Shown: positions 1 to 5,090, numbered from the stretch's first letter. The stretch is 6,148 bases of DNA from DASWIG01 sp965371445 (GCA_965371445.1 CBDUYN010000313.1:1-6148); one strand, 5' to 3'. Notes: a model not told the origin generated them from the sequence alone. Numbers and translations are program-made.

Positions 1-11
1 ACGATGAGAGA

Positions 12-36
12 ATCTCATGATGAAGATTCATGAGAT
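12..36. repeat. Perfect inverted repeat (9-bp arms, 7-nt loop)
   Basis: ATCTCATGA at 12-20 is followed by the 7-nt spacer TGAAGAT and the exact reverse complement TCATGAGAT at 28-36. The element is AT-rich in an otherwise GC-rich window. It could be an operator dyad, or a terminator stem for a gene outside the window on the left. No T-run follows on the plus strand, so an intrinsic terminator is not well supported. Confidence 0.6.
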
Positions 37-47
37 CCAATATACAA

Positions 48-101
48 GGGCGGCACTCCGGGAGGGCGGGGACTACGCGCCCCGGAGGAGAGATGCCGCC
101 C
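48..101. repeat. Long imperfect hairpin, GC-rich
   Basis: GGGCGGCA (48-55) pairs with TGCCGCCC (94-101), and CTCCGGG (56-62) pairs with CCCGGAG (81-87). A GAGAGA bulge (88-93) lies on the 3' side, and an 18-nt loop can pair further. The 15 paired bases form a very stable cruciform or RNA hairpin 12 nt after the dyad at 12-36. There is no U-tract, so it is not a classical terminator. Function unknown. Confidence 0.5.
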
Positions 102-300
102 CCAGGCCCCCGTCGACTGCCCCTGGAGGCCGGGCATCGATCCGATCCTCGTCGAGTTGACGGCCACTGCCTGCCCAGAGTATCTCCTGCCGAGCTCGGG
201 CGCAAGGCGATTGGCGTCGTTGGCGTCCTCTTCGCCGGGAACGCCGGAGAGACGCCGGACCGGCGGACTGCAGCGTATTTCACAGCCTGGCCTTTTATCG
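102..300. other. No recognisable gene
   Basis: Open frames run through this stretch on both strands, but this is expected at such high GC. None of the translations resembles a family I recognise and none has a convincing ribosome-binding site. It ends where the repeat R1 begins. It may be part of the same element that is absent from R2, or unrelated flanking sequence. Confidence 0.4.
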
Positions 301-785
301 GGGGCAAGCTGGCGCCACCGCCGCCGCGGCCACCGACTCGCGAGTTGGTGATCGAGCAGGTGGGCGAGAAGTTGGAGATCGTCCGGCGCGGCGAGATCCC
401 GACGGTTCACGTCCCCCGCCGCGCGGACCCAGGGCTCCCCGACGAGACGGCGGTTCCCACCCACCCCGGCCCGATGGAGGAGAAGCAGTGCGCACACCGG
501 GATCGGGCGCGCGACCCTCCGTGAGGAAGGACTGACCTCCACCGCTGTGTCGTCGGTGGGCTGAGCGGCTCTCCGGTCTCAGCCAGGAAGAGCTGCGCCT
601 CGAGCCTTGCTGCCTCCTCATTTTTGACTTGCAACGAGCTGCGGTCGGCCGTCTGAGGTGACTCAAGGCGAAATTCGACAGAGATGAGCGGCTTGAGCGG
701 GCGTCAGCGCTCGTGACGCCCGATTCCGCAGCCGGCGAAACGCCCTTTCCGCAGGCGTGATCTCGCGTAAGTCATTGAAAACAGG
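301..785. repeat. Long dispersed repeat, copy R1
   Basis: This matches R2 at 4763-5073 in the same orientation. The left block, 301-383, aligns without gaps to 4763-4845 with 5 mismatches in 83 bases by manual count. The right block, 559-785, aligns to 4847-5073: both are 227 bases with compensating single-base indels and roughly five in six bases identical. R1 has about 175 extra bases (384-558) that R2 lacks. The left block contains the near-palindrome CCGACTCGCGAGTTGG (333-348). On the minus strand the right block has an open frame ending in PVFNDLREITPAERAFRRLR, RNRASRALTPAQAAHLCRISP and a stop at 663-665. R2 has the same frame broken by a one-base deletion, so the repeat may carry the remains of a small gene. 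No transposase was recognised. Confidence 0.8.
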
Positions 786-861
786 AGGTTTGTGAAGTGC
801 ATGGCACCTCAAGGGGAGGTTTGTGAAGTGCTTGGTACCTCAAGGGCAGCACCTCAAAGGC
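784..861. repeat. 31-bp tandem duplication with GGCACCT-type palindromes
   Basis: Two adjacent 31-bp units (784-814 and 815-845) start GGAGGTTTGTGAAGTGC and end ACCTCAAGG, and differ at two positions. A partial third unit, GCACCTCAAAGG, ends at 861. Each full unit carries an imperfect palindrome: GTGCATGGCAC (797-807) and GTGCTTGGTAC (828-838). The cluster lies about 50 nt beyond the stop codon of the leftward membrane-protein gene and directly abuts R1. It resembles the short GTGCCTGGCAC-type repeats scattered in many bacterial genomes. A role as a REP-like element or transcript end is inferred only. Confidence 0.65.
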
Positions 862-908
862 AGGCGGCCGTCCAAGGGCAAGCACCGGGGCACGATCCAT
901 CGCATCAG

Positions 909-2165
909 CTAGCCGAAAGCGCCAGCCAGCAACTTGACGATCTCCGCCACTGTCGACGGCAGGACGAGGGCAAGGAACGGCAACAGGTACGCCGACAGAA
1001 AGCGGCGCAGCGTCCCCATATCGAACGGCCACACCGGCGTCTTGGCGATCAGCTCTCGCAGACCTTGCAGACGTTTCAGCTCTTCGTCGTGCTCCTTGGT
1101 AAAGGAGCTCTCGTCCTCACCGAGGTTGCTCAGGATGCTCTCATACTTCTTGGTGATGGCGTCCGCCACCTTGCGCAGCTGATCCTGCTTGGCATCTAAC
1201 ATGGCGCGGCGAAAGGGCATCAGCGGACCCATGAAGACGACCGGCCCGCCAATGACATAGGCCACCGAGCATGCCGCCACCAGGTACTCCATGGCCGAAA
1301 AATCACCATACGCCGCAGCCACGGCGATCCCCAGCACCAGGTTAAGACCGACCACGGCCAGGACAAACTGGTTCCGCAGACCGATGCGACCGATGGCGCT
1401 CAGCCCCGCCGCGTTATCAGGGTCCAGGGCGCGAAGCTTGATGGTCGACACCGCGACCACGGCCTTCAGGAAGGCCGTGGTCAGCACAGCCCGCCCGATA
1501 TAGACGGTGATGACGAAGGCAAATATCGGGATCTGCCAGAACAGGAAGATCTTCCCCGGAACGTTCAGCTGCCCTGATGTGACCTGCCAGCCGGCGAATC
1601 CCGGAGCGGACATCGTCAGCCAGTTGCCGCAAGCGGCCACCGCGGCGGCGACCACGGCGAGGAGCTGAATCCTCAGGTTCCATCGCGCGTAGATGCCGAC
1701 CCAATCCTTGAGGACATCGCGCAACCGGTGGTCGGTGGCGAACAGGATCTTGGCCGTGAACAGACGTTTCAGCCGCGACGGCACGAGCTGGCGCTCGGTG
1801 CGCAGCAGCGTGACGATCAACGGCAAGGAGACGCCATACATGAACAGGGTGTTCCAATCTCTGAAATAAGGCACCTTCAAGGTCGTTGAGATGCGCAGCG
1901 TCTCCGGGAGCAACCAGACGGCGACGACGGTGGGCAGGATCAGGGTGGTGAGCAGGGTGACGGCGAAGGGGCCGACACGCCGCCAGAGTTTCACCTCGGC
2001 GGTGGGCAGCTCCGGAAAGATGCGGTGAATCAGGGACGCCTTACAGGAGTCGAACCGACCGACCTGGTCGACCACCGGATCGTTGGCAATCTTAATTTCT
2101 TCGACTTGGGGAGTCTCAGCCTGGCCGTCGGCAGGCCGGGAATGGTCCCGCGGTGCATCGCTCAC
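909..2165 (-). CDS. Uncharacterised multi-pass membrane protein with cytosolic coiled coil
   Basis: I do not recognise the family. The frame is open to a GTG at 2219. I prefer the GTG at 2163-2165 (418 aa) because GAGGAG lies 6 nt upstream of it, whereas 2219 has no Shine-Dalgarno and sits in a 15-bp tandem duplication. Numbered from 2219, hydrophobic segments lie near residues 82-104, 125-140, 183-203, 225-250, 283-305, 311-335 and 406-434, so about seven helices. The N-terminus (to ~70) is charged and proline-rich. Residues 338-392 form a charged, heptad-like helical stretch between the last two membrane segments, followed by PVWPFDMGTLRRFLSAYLLP before the final helix. The coding pattern is consistent throughout, with no frameshift. 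Such a layout fits a channel-like or sensory inner-membrane protein, but no catalytic motif is visible. It is transcribed alone, away from its neighbours. Confidence 0.85.
   Translation of the reverse strand: MSDAPRDHSRPADGQAETPQVEEIKIANDPVVDQVGRFDSCKASLIHRIFPELPTAEVKLWRRVGPFAVTLLTTLILPTVVAVWLLPETLRISTTLKVPYFRDWNTLFMYGVSLPLIVTLLRTERQLVPSRLKRLFTAKILFATDHRLRDVLKDWVGIYARWNLRIQLLAVVAAAVAACGNWLTMSAPGFAGWQVTSGQLNVPGKIFLFWQIPIFAFVITVYIGRAVLTTAFLKAVVAVSTIKLRALDPDNAAGLSAIGRIGLRNQFVLAVVGLNLVLGIAVAAAYGDFSAMEYLVAACSVAYVIGGPVVFMGPLMPFRRAMLDAKQDQLRKVADAITKKYESILSNLGEDESSFTKEHDEELKRLQGLRELIAKTPVWPFDMGTLRRFLSAYLLPFLALVLPSTVAEIVKLLAGAFG
2157..2162 (-). promoter_or_regulatory. Shine-Dalgarno deciding the membrane-protein start
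   Basis: On the minus strand the bases before the GTG at 2163-2165 read GAGGAGCAGCCG, giving a purine-rich GAGGAG (about 2172-2177) with a 6-nt spacer. Neither upstream in-frame GTG (2204, 2219) has a comparable site. The coordinates given here mark the first codons after the start; the SD itself lies just upstream. Confidence 0.4.
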
Positions 2166-2189
2166 CGGCTGCTCCTCGATGGTTGTTGC

Positions 2190-2219
2190 TCGGGCATCCA
2201 GCACCCTGGCATCCAGCAC
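2190..2219. repeat. 15-bp perfect tandem duplication
   Basis: On the minus strand GTGCTGGATGCC occurs twice, 15 bases apart, separated by AGG. This creates two in-frame GTG codons (2219 and 2204) that would encode repeated VLDAR. It lies upstream of the better start at 2165, so it is probably a replication-slippage duplication in the leader rather than protein sequence. Confidence 0.6.
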
Positions 2220-2600
2220 CCTGACGGCTCAGGGCGGTGTTGGCCACACCCCAGGGGGCGGCGGGCGGCCACCTCTTCGGGCGGGAGACCAGGACCGCAC
2301 GGTCGGGACAGGGGCACGGTGACGAACGCCGGCAGCGGCTGCGCCGTCTACGAGGTCGGCGTCGACCCTTTTAAGGGGGCGCCCCTTCGCCTCGCCGTGA
2401 TCCCGCAGCGCCCGCATCAAGTCCAAGGCACCCGCCGCGCCGGCGGCCAGCGCCGCCGTGCGCGACTGACGTGAGCGTGCGGACGAGACGCGGATGGCGG
2501 CGGCGGGGCTGCGAGGAGATCACGTCATCGGCGAGATCTTTTGACCGATGACGCGAGTAGGGCCAGAGCCTGGCATTGCGAAAGTCAGTCGTCTGTTCCG
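2220..2600. other. Gene-poor stretch with palindromes
   Basis: No recognised gene. A minus-strand frame following a TGA near 2508-2510 is open to 2229 and reads protein-like in its middle (for example ALDLMRALRDHGEAKGRPLK). It has no ribosome-binding site and its start would have to be TTG (2426), so I do not call it. The stretch contains AAGGGG-GCG-CCCCTT (2373-2387), whose centre GGGGCGCCCC is a perfect palindrome, and a longer inverted repeat at 2523-2553. Regulatory DNA for the membrane-protein gene would lie here. Confidence 0.4.
2523..2553. repeat. Perfect inverted repeat (9-bp arms, 13-nt loop)
   Basis: CGTCATCGG (2523-2531) is followed by a 13-nt AT-richer loop and its exact reverse complement CCGATGACG (2545-2553). 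It lies about 65 nt beyond the stop of the truncated oxidase frame and several hundred bases upstream of the membrane-protein gene. No U-tract is present on either strand. Operator dyad or mRNA hairpin; function unknown. Confidence 0.55.
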
Positions 2601-2618
2601 AAAAGTGTCCGGCACCTT
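2601..2618. repeat. GTGTCCGGCAC palindromic element
   Basis: AAAAGTGTCCGGCACCTT carries the near-palindrome GTGTCCGGCAC (2605-2615). It belongs to the same type as the elements at 784-861 and 5091-5114, all with a GGCACC or GGTACC core. It overlaps the in-frame stop codon of the truncated oxidase, so it marks or lies next to the break in that gene. Confidence 0.55.
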
Positions 2619-3294
2619 AAAGGGCAGCGTCTGCCCTACGCCAGGATCCGCAGCGCCGACGCGACGAGACGCACCGGGTCGACAGCTCCCAGGACTGCGG
2701 GAAGTGTCCGAGGGTGAAGCCGTGTCGTCCGAGCGCCGCTTCGAGCGCCGGACCCGGGGTGCCGGCGCCGAGCGTCGCCAGGCCCGATTCGGCGTCGAGC
2801 TCGTCGAGGCCCGAGAAGGCGGCGAGATCGATGACGACGAGGGGCGCGTCGCCGGCCGTGGCGTTGACGCCGCCGGTCACCGACGTGCCGCCGCCGCGCG
2901 GCACCAGGCGCAGGCCTTCTTTCGACGCGGTGTCGAGGAGGCGGACGAGCTCGTCCTCGTCCGCCGGCCGGGCGACGCCGTCGCCCAGGTGGCGCACGGT
3001 CCCGGAGCGCAGCCGGACGATGTCGGGGAAGCCACATCCCCGGGCGTTGGCCAGCCGCTCCAGGGGCTCGCGTCCGACGGCGCAGCCGAGCTCGGGAAGC
3101 GCCGCGGGCGGCGGCGCCGCGAAGCCGGCGGCGTCGAACGACGGGATGGCCTCGCCGTCCCCGAGGCGTTCGCCGAGCCAGGCGAGCAGCGCCGCGGGCG
3201 GTGGGAACGACTCGCCGAGAAAGCCCCAGCCGTCGATGCGGCGGCGGGCGGGCGCTGCCGCGGAGCGGCCGGCGGTCTCGGGGTGGGCGGTCAT
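2617..3294 (-). CDS. 3'-truncated FAD-binding oxidase, alkylglycerone-phosphate synthase-like
   Basis: 225 aa from ATG at 3292-3294; the family is usually 500-650 aa. Full-length members are flavoenzymes of the vanillyl-alcohol-oxidase fold. Alkylglycerone-phosphate synthase exchanges the acyl chain of acyl-dihydroxyacetone-phosphate for a fatty alcohol in ether-lipid synthesis, and relatives include D-lactate or glycolate oxidases. Visible here: N-terminal RRRIDGWGFLGE, the FAD pyrophosphate-binding loop VPRGGGTSVTGGV (131-143), and GFTLGHFPQSWELST (192-206), characteristic of the synthase branch. Family resemblance stops at residue 206 (near 2677), where LGGW and the rest of the FAD and substrate domains should follow. 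A basic tail of 19 residues runs to a TAA. In the next frame the same DNA reads VDPVRLVASALRILA-stop, which looks like the end of another gene, so a deletion-fusion at GTCGACC is likely. The product is almost certainly inactive. An upstream in-frame extension to 3381 is rejected because it is low-complexity and basic. Confidence 0.75.
   Translation of the reverse strand: MTAHPETAGRSAAAPARRRIDGWGFLGESFPPPAALLAWLGERLGDGEAIPSFDAAGFAAPPPAALPELGCAVGREPLERLANARGCGFPDIVRLRSGTVRHLGDGVARPADEDELVRLLDTASKEGLRLVPRGGGTSVTGGVNATAGDAPLVVIDLAAFSGLDELDAESGLATLGAGTPGPALEAALGRHGFTLGHFPQSWELSTRCVSSRRRCGSWRRADAAL
2618..2636 (-). terminator. Possible intrinsic terminator hairpin
   Basis: On the minus strand GGGCAG-ACG-CTGCCC (2622-2636) forms a 6-bp stem with a 3-nt loop, followed by a short TTTAA. 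It begins at a TAG (2636-2638) in the frame that ends VDPVRLVASALRILA. The short U-tract makes it a weak candidate, but the position just after a stop codon fits. Confidence 0.35.
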
Positions 3295-3301
3295 GCCGCC
3301 T

Positions 3302-3307
3302 AGTCTA
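3302..3307 (-). promoter_or_regulatory. Candidate -10 box, possibly giving a leaderless mRNA
   Basis: TAGACT on the minus strand ends 7 nt before the ATG at 3294, so transcription could begin at or next to the A of the start codon. The same hexamer occurs upstream of the DUF5678 gene (6062-6067). No -35 box is obvious. Weak evidence, from position and sequence only. Confidence 0.25.
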
Positions 3308-3317
3308 TCCGGTGAGC

Positions 3318-3424
3318 TACGGCTCCGACGGCTGCGTCTTGGCGACGTGCGCCAGATCCTGGACGGACGCGACGATCTCACGGCGCGGCTCGCCCAGGTC
3401 GAGGAGGCTCTGGCCGGCGCATGA
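3318..3424 (+). pseudogene. Possible gene tail (unrecognised), ends in ATGA overlap
   Basis: A plus-strand frame reads ELRLRRLRLGDVRQILDGRD and then DLTARLAQVEEALAGA before TGA at 3422-3424. The pattern looks like the C-terminal helix of a small regulator, but there is no start because the frame runs back antisense into the oxidase. The stop overlaps an ATG (3421) whose frame begins MSTLRDESVEMKPPLDPR and then degenerates into the repeat array. This could be a 5'-truncated gene fragment or chance. Not assigned. Confidence 0.25.
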
Positions 3425-3605
3425 GCACACTCCGGGACGAATCCGTTGAGATGAAGCCGCCGCTCGATCCGCGGATCGAGGTCGACGCCGACGATCGCGA
3501 TGGAGGTTCAGCCCTCGAGGGGCAGCCGGAACGCGGCTCTCCCTCTGGAGGAGGTCCCCTCTGGAGGAGGTCCACCTCGGCGAGTTTGACCTCCGCGGGC
3601 CGACT
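3425..3605. other. No secure gene; 16-bp tandem duplication
   Basis: The exact 16-mer CCCTCTGGAGGAGGTC occurs twice back to back (3541-3556, 3557-3572). Short protein-like strings appear on the minus strand (for example RPAEVKLAEVDLLQR just left of the repeat array), but frames change every few dozen bases. This looks like decayed or rearranged sequence that once continued the antitoxin-like gene or its partner. Confidence 0.4.
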
Positions 3606-3771
3606 GCCGAAGAGGGTGGTACCGGTGGCGGTACGGGTAGCCGAAGAGGGTGGTACCGGCGGCGCCGGCGGCGCCTGGCTCGGGGTGCGCGGTACCGGCG
3701 GAGCGGCCGAAGAGGGTGGTACCGGCGGGGCGCCGAAGAGGGTGGTACCGGCGGGGCGTACCGGCGGGGCG
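3606..3771. repeat. Interspersed repeat array, unit GCCGAAGAGGGTGGTACCGG
   Basis: Four exact copies of the 20-mer lie at 3606-3625, 3640-3659, 3706-3725 and 3732-3751. Partial copies carrying GTACCGGCGG are at 3692-3701 and 3758-3767. The spacings are 34, 66 and 26 bases and are not multiples of three, so no reading frame is preserved. Each unit contains the palindrome GGTACC and can pair its GCCG and CGGC ends. Spacers are GC-rich and themselves related (GGCGGGGCG). The array is too short and irregular for CRISPR. It interrupts the antitoxin-like frame that starts at 3825. Confidence 0.8.
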
Positions 3772-3825
3772 CCGGATCGTGGCGTAGATCTCGTCGTCGA
3801 GCTCGAGGGTCAGGGTGTGGCTCAT
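3769..3825 (-). pseudogene. N-terminal remnant of an antitoxin-like gene
   Basis: ATG at 3823-3825 is preceded by GAAAGGAACCCG, a good Shine-Dalgarno. The first 18 codons give MSHTLTLELDDEIYATIR, the beta-strand start typical of small ribbon-helix-helix or DUF-type antitoxins that bind their own promoter and a PIN-type toxin. Such proteins continue with helices for another 50-80 residues. Here the frame instead enters the GGTACC array (P-A-G-T and R-R-Y-H-P-L repeats) and runs on to 3508 with low-complexity sequence. No toxin gene was found downstream. Inferred: the array was inserted or expanded within the gene, and the product is not a working antitoxin. The family call rests on 18 residues only. 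Confidence 0.5.
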
Positions 3826-3897
3826 CGGGTTCCTTTCGTCCTCGGTTCTTGGAAGCTATTCGCTGCGGCTCGTCGAGCTCTACGGCCGCCTGGACCG

Positions 3898-3906
3898 AGG
3901 ATAGCA
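3898..3906 (-). promoter_or_regulatory. Candidate extended -10 promoter of the antitoxin-like gene
   Basis: TGCTATCCT on the minus strand matches an extended -10 (TGn then TATCCT). It would give a leader of about 65 nt before the ATG at 3825. No clear -35. Confidence 0.25.
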
Positions 3907-3951
3907 CAGCCGCCCCCGTACCGGCGACCCACTGCGATAGCCTGGCCAGCC

Positions 3952-3960
3952 TGATACAGT
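3952..3960 (+). promoter_or_regulatory. Candidate extended -10 promoter of the DUF1848 gene
   Basis: TGATACAGT matches TGn then TACAGT, about 55 nt before the ATG at 4018. It is divergent from the candidate at 3898-3906, so the interval 3826-4017 would be a two-way promoter region. No clear -35. Confidence 0.25.
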
Positions 3961-4017
3961 CCCTCAGTGTCGAACGGGAGGGTCAGAGAATCTCCGGCCG
4001 GCAACGAGCTTGTAGCA

Positions 4018-4662
4018 ATGATCGTCTCGGCAAGCCGTCGCACCGACATCCCCGCCTTCTACATGCCGTGGCTCCTGCGTCGGCTGGAAGCGGGCTGGTG
4101 CCGGGTGGTCAACCCCTTCAACCGCCGCCAGCAGCGGCTCGTCTCGCTCGTGCCCGAGCAGGTCTCGGCGATCGTCTTCTGGACCCGTCGGGCCGATCGG
4201 CTGGCCCGGCCTCTGGGCGAGATCGAGAGCCGCGGGCACCGCCGGACGATGGCGCTGGTCACCCTCGTCGACTATGGACGCGACCTCCACCCCCATCTGC
4301 CGGGGCGCGAGGCGGCGGTCGCCGGGTTGCACCGGCTGGCGGAGAGCTACGGCGATCCCCGTAGAGTCTGCTGGCGCTACGATCCGATCCTGCTCGGTCC
4401 GCGCGACGGCCCCGACGAGCACCGGCGGCGTTTCGCCCGGCTGGCGCGGCAGCTGGAAGGGGCGACGCGGCGGGTGATCGTCTCCTTCGTCGACCGCTAC
4501 CGCAAGACCACCCGGCGGCTGGCACGGCTCGGGCCGGAGGGCTATCCCCTGGCGCCGGCGGGCGTGGAGGAGGGGGAAGAAGCCCGCGCGCTGTTGCGCG
4601 ATCTGGCGGCGACGGCGGCGGCGCACGGTATTCTGTGTGCTCAACCGGGATTTCCACCGTGA
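4018..4662 (+). CDS. DUF1848-family protein, C-terminally truncated
   Basis: 214 aa; intact family members are about 270-320 aa. The N-terminus MIVSASRRTDIPAFY is the family hallmark and decides the start at 4018, although a GTG at 3967 is in frame and no strong Shine-Dalgarno precedes 4018. Further conserved blocks are NPFNRRQ (33-39), AIVFWTR (51-57), the VCWRYDPILL block (117-126) and VIVSFVDRYRKTTRRL (153-168). Known members end with a cysteine-rich region (CxxxCxYCY type) thought to hold an Fe-S cluster, giving a radical-SAM-like character. Their reaction is unestablished. Here the sequence stops at HGILCAQPGFPP, just where the first cysteine motif begins, and the cluster is absent. Downstream DNA encodes an unrelated secreted-protein tail in another frame. 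Inferred: gene broken by recombination near 4630-4640, product probably inactive. Confidence 0.8.
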   Translation: MIVSASRRTDIPAFYMPWLLRRLEAGWCRVVNPFNRRQQRLVSLVPEQVSAIVFWTRRADRLARPLGEIESRGHRRTMALVTLVDYGRDLHPHLPGREAAVAGLHRLAESYGDPRRVCWRYDPILLGPRDGPDEHRRRFARLARQLEGATRRVIVSFVDRYRKTTRRLARLGPEGYPLAPAGVEEGEEARALLRDLAATAAAHGILCAQPGFPP

Positions 4663-4742
4663 CCGGCGTCGAGACGCCGATCTTCGCGGACGGGTTCGAA
4701 TCGGGCAACACCAGCGCATCGACAGTCGGCGGGAGCCCATAG
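4641..4742 (+). pseudogene. C-terminal tail of a secreted protein (GFESG motif)
   Basis: In the frame two bases off from DUF1848, the sequence reads STGISTVTGVETPIFADGFE, then SGNTSASTVGGSP and TAG at 4740-4742. A terminal (F)ADGFESGNTSAW-type motif just before the stop codon is a recurrent ending of exported proteins in Acidobacteriota and some other phyla. The usual tryptophan is missing here (SAS instead of SAW). The N-terminal part of the gene is absent: upstream lies the DUF1848 fragment in another frame, so only the last ~34 codons remain. R2 begins about 20 nt after the stop. Confidence 0.55.
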
Positions 4743-4762
4743 TTGGTTGAGCGTTTCTCCCG

Positions 4763-5073
4763 GGGGCGGGCTGCCGCCACCGCCGCCACGGCCACCGACT
4801 CGCGAGTTGGTCATCGAGCAGGTGGGCGAGAAGTTGGAGATCGTCTGGCTGAGCGCCTCTCCGGTCTCGGCCAGGGGGAGCTGCGCCTCGAACCTTGTGA
4901 CCTTCTCATATTTGACATAAAATGACCTGCGGTCGGTCGTCTGAGGTGCTCTCAAGGCGAAATTCGCAAGAGATGAGCGGCTTGACCGAGCGTCACCGCC
5001 CGTGACGCCCGATGCCGCAGCCAGCCAGGCGCCTCTCCACGGACATGATTTCGCGTAAGTCGTTGAAAACAGG
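4763..5073. repeat. Long dispersed repeat, copy R2
   Basis: Same orientation as R1 (301-785). It has the 83-bp left block (4763-4845, near-palindrome at 4795-4810) joined almost directly to the 227-bp right block (4847-5073), and lacks the 175-nt middle of R1. The left blocks are about 94% identical by manual count and the right blocks noticeably less. On the minus strand two conserved protein-like stretches are visible: HKFPVFNDLREI near 5040-5073 (frame then broken) and YVKYEKVTRFEAQLPLAETG near 4870-4930. R1 has related peptides in both places. Together with R1 it brackets the region of broken genes. Confidence 0.8.
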
Positions 5074-5090
5074 GAATTTGTGATTCGCCT

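Noticed and set aside
301..542. Real genes from the long overlapping frames on both strands in the first 540 bases
   Set aside because: All frames stay open because of high GC; the translations are proline/arginine-rich, have no ribosome-binding sites, and do not match between R1 and R2 past the shared block.
784..861. Integron attC sites
   Set aside because: No GTTRRRY/RYYYAAC core pairs were found, no integrase is present, and the genes between are not arranged as single-orientation cassettes.
2548..3424. Plus-strand genes opposite the oxidase
   Set aside because: They are antisense shadows; the minus strand has clear family motifs (VPRGGGTSVTGGV and GHFPQSWELST), while the plus translations are low-complexity.
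3606..3771. CRISPR array
   Set aside because: The repeats are 20 bp with spacings of 34, 66 and 26, the spacers are similar to each other, and no cas genes are nearby.
3964..4795. Minus-strand genes opposite DUF1848
   Set aside because: Arginine/proline-rich antisense frames with no motifs; the plus strand carries the DUF1848 hallmarks.
301..5073. Composite transposon bounded by two insertion sequences
   Set aside because: Neither repeat encodes a recognisable transposase, and I found no terminal inverted repeats or target-site duplications at the edges.
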